A stretch of DNA of 64,000 nt from Budorcas taxicolor (lineage: Eukaryota; Chordata; Mammalia; Artiodactyla; Bovidae), in contig NC_068925.1 in NCBI RefSeq assembly GCF_023091745.1, forward strand, positions 7,130,001-7,194,000. The letters are read 5' to 3'. The position numbers and the translations under genes are program-made. Positions 57,520 to 64,000 of the stretch are shown piece by piece (position 1 is the stretch's first letter; each line of letters opens with the position of its first letter). Below the pieces are notes generated by a model. The model was given only the letters and a program-made list of their open reading frames with translations, was not told the origin of the DNA and made no database searches.

Positions 57520-58194
57520 GAATCAGAATCAGTTCAGTCACTCAGTCATGTCAGACTCTTTGCGATCTCATGGACTGCAGCAAGTCAGGTTTCCCTGTCC
57601 ATCACCAACTCCTAGAGCTTACTCAAACTCATGTTCATCCAGTCAGTGATGTCATCCAATCATCCCATCCTCTGTCATCCCCTTCTCCTCCTGCCTTCAA
57701 TCTTTCCCAGCATCAGGGTCTTTTCCAGAGTCAGTTCTTTGCATCAGGTGGCCAAAGTATTGGAGTTTCAGCTTCAGCATCAGTCCTTCCAAAGAATATT
57801 CAGGACTGATTTCCTTTAGCATAGACTGGCTTGATCTCTTTGCTGTCTAAGGGATTCTCAAGAGTCTTCTCCAACAGCACAGTTCAAAAGCATAAGTTCT
57901 TCAGCTCTCAGCTTTCTTTATAGCCCAACTCTTACATTCATATATGACTACTGGAAAAACCATAGCTTTGACTAGAAGGACCTTTGTTGGCAAAGTTTAT
58001 GTCTTGGTTTTTTAATAGGCTGTCTAGGTTGGTCATAACTTTTCTTCCAAGGAGCAAGCATCTTTTAATTTCATGGCTGCATTCACCATCTTCAGTGATT
58101 TTGGGGCCCCCCAAAATAAAGTCTGTCCTTGTTTCCATTGTTTCCCATCTATTTGCCATGAAGTGATGGGACCAGATGCCATGATCTTAGTTAA
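57520..58194 (-). mobile_element. BovB 3' fragment nested in old L1
   Basis: 'atcagttcagtcactcagtc' to 'gggaccagatgccatgatct'. More diverged than its neighbour. The edges 'ttagaat' and 'taagaat' suggest a short target-site duplication. Confidence 0.92.
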
Positions 58195-58208
58195 ACTAAG
58201 AATACTCG

Positions 58209-58570
58209 AATGTTGTGATGTGCTGTGCTGTGCTTAGTCACTCAATCACATATGTCTGTTTGTGACCTCATGGACTACAGCCTGCCTGTCTCCTCTGTCC
58301 ATGGGAGTTCTCTGTTCACGGGGATTCTCCAGGCAAGAATACAGGAGCTGGCTGCCATGCCCTATTCCAACCCAGGGATTGAACCTAGGTCTCCCACACT
58401 ACAGGCAGATTCTTTACTATCTGAGCCACCAAGGAAGTCCAAGAACACTACAATGGGTAGCCTATCCCTTCTCCAGGGGATCTTCCTGATCCAGGAACTA
58501 AACCTGGGTCTCCTGCATTGCAGGCAGATTCTTTACCAGCTGAGTTACGAGGGAAGCCAATGTTGTAATG
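58209..58570 (-). mobile_element. Head-doubled Bov-tA SINE within one target-site pair
   Basis: Insert 58221-58558 (338 bp), flanked by AATGTTGTgATG (58209-58220) and AATGTTGTaATG (58559-58570). On the minus strand it reads: tRNA head with B box and part of the body (58558-58441), then a second tRNA head (58440-58360), then the normal body and tail. Both heads end in the 'ctgag.ta/cca' block on the plus strand. Only one pair of duplications is present, so the composite was inserted as one unit. Confidence 0.9.
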
Positions 58571-59174
58571 GTGGTGGATAAATCACTTATAAATCTAGTA
58601 CAAAGGTTAGAAGATAAAAGTAGTAAAAGTAACTATAACTACAATAATTCGTTAATGGATATACAAGGTAAAAAAGATGTGAATTGTGATATAGAAAACA
58701 TAAAATTGTGGGTGGAAGGGTGTAAAAATATAGAGCTTTAGTACATGATCGATCTTAAATTGTCAAAAGCTTAAAGGATAAGGTTATCAGTTCAGTTCAG
58801 TCATCCAGTCCTGTCTGACGCATTGCAACCCCATAGACTGCAGCATGCCAAGCTTCCCTGTCCATTACCAACTCCCAGAACTTGCTCAAAATTATTTCCA
58901 TCCACTTGGTGATGCCATCCAACCATCTCGTTCTGTTGTTCCCTTCTCCTCCTGCCTTCAGTCATTCCCAGGGTCCTTTCCAAAGAGTCAATTCTTTGCA
59001 TCAGGTGGCCAAGTTATTGGAGCTTCAGCATCAGTGCTTCCAGTGAATATTCAGGACTGGTTTCCTACAGGATGGACTGGTTGGATCTCCTTGCAGTCCA
59101 AGGGACTCTCCAGAGTCTTCTCCAACACCACATTTCAAAAGCATCAATTCTTTGGTGCTCAGCTTTCTTTAAAA

Positions 59175-59879
59175 AAAATTTGTTTTTAATTTTAATTGGA
59201 GGCTAATTACTTTACAATATTGTAGCGGTTTTTGCCATACACTGACATGGCACCCCACTCCAGTACTCTTGCCTGGAAAATCCCATGGACGGAGGAGCCT
59301 GGAAGGCTGCAGTCCATGGGGTCGCTAGGAGTTGGACATGACTGAGCAACTTCACTTTCACTTTTCACTTTCATGCATTGGAGAAGGAAATGGCACCCCA
59401 CTCCACTGTTCTTGCCTGGAGAATCCCAGGGACGGGGGAGCCTGGTGGGCTGCCATCTCTGGGGTCACACAGAGTTGGACACGACTGAAGAGACTTAGCA
59501 GCAGCAGCAGCAGCAGGCATGAATCAGCCATGGGCGTACATGTGTCCCCCTGTCCTGAACTCCCTCCCACTTCACTCGCCATCCCATTCCTCTGTGTTGT
59601 CCCAGTGCACTGGCTTTGAGTGCCCTGTTTCATGCATTGAACTTGGACTGGTCATCAATTTCACGTATGCTAATATTCATGTTTCAATGCTATTCTTTCA
59701 AATCATCCCACTTTTGCCTTCTCCCAGAGTCCAGACATCTGTTCATCTGTCTCTTTTGCTGTCTTGCATATAGGGTCACCATTACCATCTTTCTAAATTC
59801 CATGTATATGCATTAATATGTTGTATGGGTTTTTTTCTTTTTGACTTCACTCTGTATAATAGGCTCCAGTTTTAGCTGC
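59175..59879 (-). mobile_element. Ruminant L1 3' end inside BovB, split by Bov-A2
   Basis: L1 parts 59175-59247 ('taattggaggctaattactt') and 59517-59879 ('catgaatcagccatgggcgt', 'gtttcaatgctattctttca', 'cactctgtataataggctcc'). About 430 bp of L1 without the SINE. Confidence 0.92.
59248..59516 (+). mobile_element. Bov-A2 SINE inside L1 inside BovB
   Basis: Both monomers present ('ggcaccccactccagtactc' and 'gcattggagaaggaaatggc') with a (CAG)n tail at 59498-59516. L1 sequence reads through after removal (CATG shared at both edges). Confidence 0.95.
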
Positions 59880-61963
59880 CTCATTTATAGCCCAGCTCTC
59901 ACATTCATACAGGACTACTGGAAAAACTATAGCTTTGACTAGATGAACCTTTCTTGGAAAAGGAATATCTGCCTTTAAATGTGCTGTTTATAGCTTTTAT
60001 AAATGAGCTGTTCATATTTTATAATAACATGCTGGTCATAGCTTTTCTTCCAAGGAACAAGCATCTTTTAATTTCATGGCTGTAGTCGTCACCATCTTCA
60101 GTGATTTTGGAGCCCAAGAAAATAAAGTCTCTCACTGTTTCCATTGTTTACCCATCTATTTGCCATGAAATGATGGGACCAGATGCCATAATCTTAGTTT
60201 TTTGAATGTTAAATTTTAAGCCAAACTTTTCACCCTCTTTCAGTTTCATCAAGAGGCTCTTCATTTCCTCTTCCTTTCTGCCATAGTGGTTGTATCATCT
60301 GTGTATCTAAGGTTATTGATATTCCTCCCAGCAATCTTGATTACAGCTTGCGCTTCATCCAGCATGATGTACCCTGCACATAAGTTAAATAAGCAGGGTG
60401 ACAATATACAGCCTTGATGTACTCCTTTCTTAATTTGGAAACAGTCTGTTCCATGTCCTGTTCAAACTGTTGCTTCTTGGCCTACATACAGATTTCTCAG
60501 GAGGCAGGTAAGGTGGTCTGGGATTTCCATCTCTAAGAATTTTCCACAGTTTCTTATGATCCACACAGTGAAAGGCTTTGGCGTAATCAGTAAAGAAGAA
60601 GTAGATGCTTTTCTGGTATTCTTTTGGTTTTTCTATGATCCAGTGGATGTTGGCAATTTGATCTCTGATTCCTCTGCCATTTTAAAATCCATTTTGAACA
60701 TTAGGAAGTTCATGGTTCACATACTGTTGAAGCCTGGCTTGGATAATTTTGAACATTACTTTGCTAGTGTGTGAGATGAGTGCAATTGTGCTGTAGGTTG
60801 AACATTCCCCCACATTGCCTTGCTTTGGGGTTGGAATGAAAACTGACCTTTTCAGTCCTGTGGCCACTGCTGAGTTTTCCAAATTTGCTGGCATATTGAG
60901 TACAATGCTTGCATGGCACCATCTTTTAGGATTTGAAATAGCTCAGCTGGAATTCTATCACCTCCACTAGCTTTGTTAGTTGTGACACTTCCTAAGGCCC
61001 ACTGGACTTTGCATTCCAGGATGTCTGGCTCTAGGTGAATCATCCCACCATCATGGTTATCTGGTTCATTTAGATCTTTTTTTGTAGATAGTTCTTCTGT
61101 GTATTCTTGTCACCTCTTCTTAATATTTTTTGTTCTGTTAGGTCCATACCATTTCTGTCCATTACTGAGCCCATCTTTGCATGAAATGTTCCCTTTGTAT
61201 CTCTAATTTTCTTGAAGAGATCTTAGTTTCTTCCCCTTGCATTGTTTTCCTCTATTTTTTTTTTTCTTTGATCATTGAGGAAGGTTTTCTTATCTGTTTT
61301 TGCTTTTCTTTGGAACTCTGCATTCAGATGGGTATGTCTTTCCTTTTCTTTTTTTTGCCTTTCACTTCTCTTCTTTTCTTAAGTATTTGTAAGGCCTCCT
61401 CAGACAACTATTTTGACTTTTTTCATTTCTTTTTCTTGCAGATGGTCTTAATCACTGCCTCCTGTATAATGTCATGAACCTCTGTCCATAGTTCTTCAGG
61501 CACTGTCTATCATATCCCTTGAATCTCTCTGTCACTTACACTATATAATTGTAAGGGATTTGATACCTGAATGGTCTAGTGGTTTTCACTACTTTATTTT
61601 ATTTAAATCTGAATTTGTCAGCTCCTGGTCTTGTGGATATCATAAGAGAATACTACAAACAGTTATTATAGTATTGGCAACAAATTGGACAACCTAGAAG
61701 AAGCTGACAAATTTCTGGAAATATACAGCTTTTCAAAATTGAATCAGAAAGAAACAGACAATGTGAACATGCCAATCACTAATCGTAAAATTGAATTTTT
61801 TAATTTAAAAAATTTCCAGCAAATAAAAGTCCAGAATCAGACAGATTCACAGGGAAATGCTCTCAAAGATATAAATATCTACACTCCTATTCTAAAAAAT
61901 TTCAGAGGACTCCTAAGTTCATTCTATGAAGACACCGTGATCCTGATACCAAAACTAGACAAA

Positions 61964-62097
61964 CTGAAAGTGAAAGTGAAGTTGCTCAGTAGTGTCCGAC
62001 TCTTTGCAACCCCATGGACTGTAGCCTACCAGGCTCCTCCCTCCATGAGATTCTCCAAGCAAGGGTACTGGAGTGGGTTGCCATTTCCTTTTCCAGG
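61964..62097 (-). mobile_element. Truncated Bov-tA SINE in L1 ORF2
   Basis: 'gttgctcagtagtgtccgac', 'ccatggactgtagcctacca', 'ggtactggagtgggttgcca'. Lacks the tRNA head. L1 ORF2 continues on both sides ('actagacaaa' and 'caaagataccac'). Confidence 0.9.
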
Positions 62098-63245
62098 CAA
62101 AGATACCACAAAAAGAAAATTACAGGCAATATCTTTGATGAATATGGATGCAAAAATCTTAGCAAAATATTAGCAAACCAAATTTAACAATATATAAAAA
62201 AGGATCATATACAATAATCAAGTGGAATTTATTTCAGAGATGTAAGGATGCGTCAATATTTGCAAATCAGTCATTATGATACATTATATTAACAGAAGAA
62301 AGAATAAAAATCACACTATCATCTCAATATATAAAGAAACAGCATTTGACAAAATTTAACATCTCTTCATGATAAAAAGTCTTATCAAAGCTGATATAGA
62401 GGTAAATATCTTGTATATGTTGGCATATATTCTAACATAATAAAGGCCATTTATGGCAAACCCACAACTGGCATCATACTCAGTGATGAAATTGAAAGCT
62501 TTTCTTCTAAAACTAGAGACAAGAAAGGGGTGCCCACTTTTGCTACTTTTTAACATAGTATATGAAGTCTTAGCTATAGTAATCAGACGAGAGAAAATTA
62601 AAAGGCATCCAAATTGGAAGGGGAAAAGGTAAAGCTTCCACTGTTTGCTTTGCAGATGGCATGATATTTTATATAGAATGCTCTAGCATCTCTACCAAAA
62701 CTATTAGCACTAATAAATTAATTTGGTTAAGATGTAGAATATAATATTTATATATAGAAACTTGTTACTTGTCTATATACTAATAATGAATTACCAGAAA
62801 AAAGTAAGGAAATAACCCCATTTACAATTGCATCAGAAAGAATAAAATACCTAGGAATAAACTCAACCAAGGAGGAGGAAGATCCATACTCTAAGAAATA
62901 TGAAACATTAATGAAGAAATCTGAAAATTATACAAAGAGGTGGAAGGATATTCCATCTTCTTTGATTAAAGGATTTAACATTGTTAAAATGTCCATACTA
63001 TCCAAAGTAATCTACATATTGAATGCAATCCCTATCAAAATACCCATAATATTTTTCACAGAACTAGAAAAACATCTTTAAAAAGTATATGGAATCACCT
63101 TGAATTGCCAAGTTGAGAAAAAAGAACAAAACTGGAGGTATCAATTCCCTGAGTTCAAACTATACTAAAAAGCGACAGTGATCAAAACTGTACTGTTTGA
63201 CATTGAAATGGACACATAAGTCAGTGGAACAGAATATGGAGTCCA

Positions 63246-64000
63246 GAACCCAAGGCAAAACATTCAATGTCACAGTAATCCAAGTCTATGCCCCAAACAC
63301 TAATGCTGAAGAAGCTGAAGTTGAATAGTTCTATGAAGACCTACATGACTTTCTAGAACTAACACCAAAGGAAAGGATGTGACTTTCATCATAGGGGACT
63401 GGAATGCAAAAGTAGGAAGTCAAGAGATTACTGGAGTAAAAGGCAAATTTGGCCTTGAAGTACAAAATGAAGCAGGGCAAAGGCTAACAGAGTTTTGTCA
63501 AGAGAACGACTGATCATAGCAAACACCCTCTTCCAACAACACGAGACTCTACACATGGACAACACCAGATGGTCAATACTGAAATCAGATTGATAATATT
63601 CTCTGTAGCTGAAGATGGGCAAACTCTAAACAGTCAGCAAAAACAAGACCAGGGGCTGACTGTGGCTCAGATCATGTCCCCCTTATTGCAAAATTAGACT
63701 TAAATTGAAGAATGTAGGGAAAAACCACTGGACCATTCAGGTATGACCTAAATCAAATCCCTTATGATTACACAGTGGAAGTGACAAGTAGATTCAAGGG
63801 ACTGGATCTGATAGGCAGAGTGCCTGAAGAACTATGGATGGAGGTTTGTAACAGTGTACAGGAGACTATGATCAAAACCATTCCCAAGGAAAAGTAATGC
63901 AAAAAGGCAAAATAGTTGCCTGAGGAAGCCTTACAAATAGCTGAGAAAAGAAAAAAAGTTAAAAGCAAGGGAGAAAAGGAAAAATATACTCATCTGAATG
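63246..64000 (+). mobile_element. BovB endonuclease region, continuing beyond the window
   Basis: Starts at 'ggcaaaacattcaatgtcac' inside the APE-type endonuclease and runs off the window at the linker ('ctcatctgaatg'). Catalytic motifs are recognisable: GDWNAKVG (63402-63425) and SDHVPLI (about 63668-63688), in different frames, with stops between. It is 5' truncated, and its downstream RT and tail are unseen. Confidence 0.93.

Larger units (their letters stand above)
58787..61637 (-). mobile_element. Long BovB copy, interrupted by an L1 that itself carries a SINE
   Basis: BovB in two parts: 58787-59174 (tail side) and 59880-61637 (RT, linker and endonuclease end). Its sequence joins cleanly across the L1 ('gctcagctttctt' then 'tttatagcccagctctcaca'). 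The RT motif codes YTDD (near 60292), with both Asp kept. A deletion at 61615-61620 truncates the endonuclease side. Many indels. Confidence 0.94.
56030..63245 (+). mobile_element. Ancient LINE-1 (or two adjacent ones), dissected by nested insertions
   Basis: L1 pieces in sense order: 56030-56276 (5' end, 'aagatggttaaataggaggc', then 'cttccctaacctggggaagg'), 57158-57519 ('gcaggtcagaagggatcagt', 'aaatgttaaagggacttag'), 58195-58208, 58571-58786 ('atttgttaatggat'-type inter-ORF block), then ORF2 at 61638-61963 and 62098-63245. The endonuclease part of ORF2 is absent across the large BovB, so there was a target deletion or there are two L1s. The L1 RT motif reads FADG (62649-62660), so its second catalytic Asp is lost. 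Frames are full of stops. Confidence 0.8.

Overview
This 64 kb window looks like intergenic or deep-intronic DNA from a ruminant, most likely a bovid (cattle, bison, yak, buffalo, sheep or goat). The diagnosis rests on the repeats. BovB (RTE-clade LINE) fragments recur through the window. tRNA-headed Bov-tA SINEs and dimeric Bov-A2 SINEs are abundant. There are several copies of the 3' end of a young ruminant LINE-1. The DNA is AT-rich, and I saw no CpG island, no host protein-coding exon I can defend and no intact RNA gene. Nearly every long open frame lies in a transposable element or a SINE.

Layout. 0-9 kb: unique AT-rich DNA with scattered SINEs and a head-to-head pair of BovB fragments (6-8 kb). 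9-10.5 kb: a recent LINE-1 with a 5' inversion and perfect 17-bp target-site duplications. 10.6-13.8 kb: BovB fragments nested in older LINE-1s. 14-20 kb: an old MER5A, an old LINE-1 5' segment and a degraded endogenous-retrovirus pol remnant. 20-23 kb: an old mammalian repeat interrupted by BovB. 23-32 kb: mostly unique, with SINEs, MIR and hAT relics, one BovB and two ruminant L1 3' ends. 32.5-34.4 kb: an old LINE-1 carrying an apparent retrocopy of an endogenous-retrovirus 3' transcript. 34.9-41.7 kb: BovB and L1 insertions, including a second 5'-inverted LINE-1 that has a BovB inside it and a 125-bp inverted repeat beside it. 43.5-46.4 kb: old antisense LINE-1s, one holding a 52-nt fragment of U2 snRNA, and an internally deleted BovB. 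46.6-49.5 kb: the longest BovB (about 2.2 kb, minus strand), head-to-head with another. 50.7-54.2 kb: an old LINE-1 with BovB pieces, then the most complete plus-strand BovB reverse transcriptase. 56.0-63.2 kb: one ancient LINE-1 (or two adjacent ones) taken apart by layered insertions, including a three-level nest (BovB > L1 > Bov-A2). 63.2 kb to the end: the endonuclease part of a further BovB, running off the window.

The functional theme is L1- and BovB-driven retrotransposition: target-primed insertions in cis (L1, BovB) and in trans (SINEs, U2 snRNA, a retroviral transcript). I did not find a new gene system. The most informative anomalies are rearranged retroelement copies: twin-primed L1s, a displaced 44-bp segment in a BovB, a head-doubled SINE, a BovB deletion derivative and the 38.9/40.6 kb inverted repeat. 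All family names come from recognising consensus features by eye; no database search was possible.
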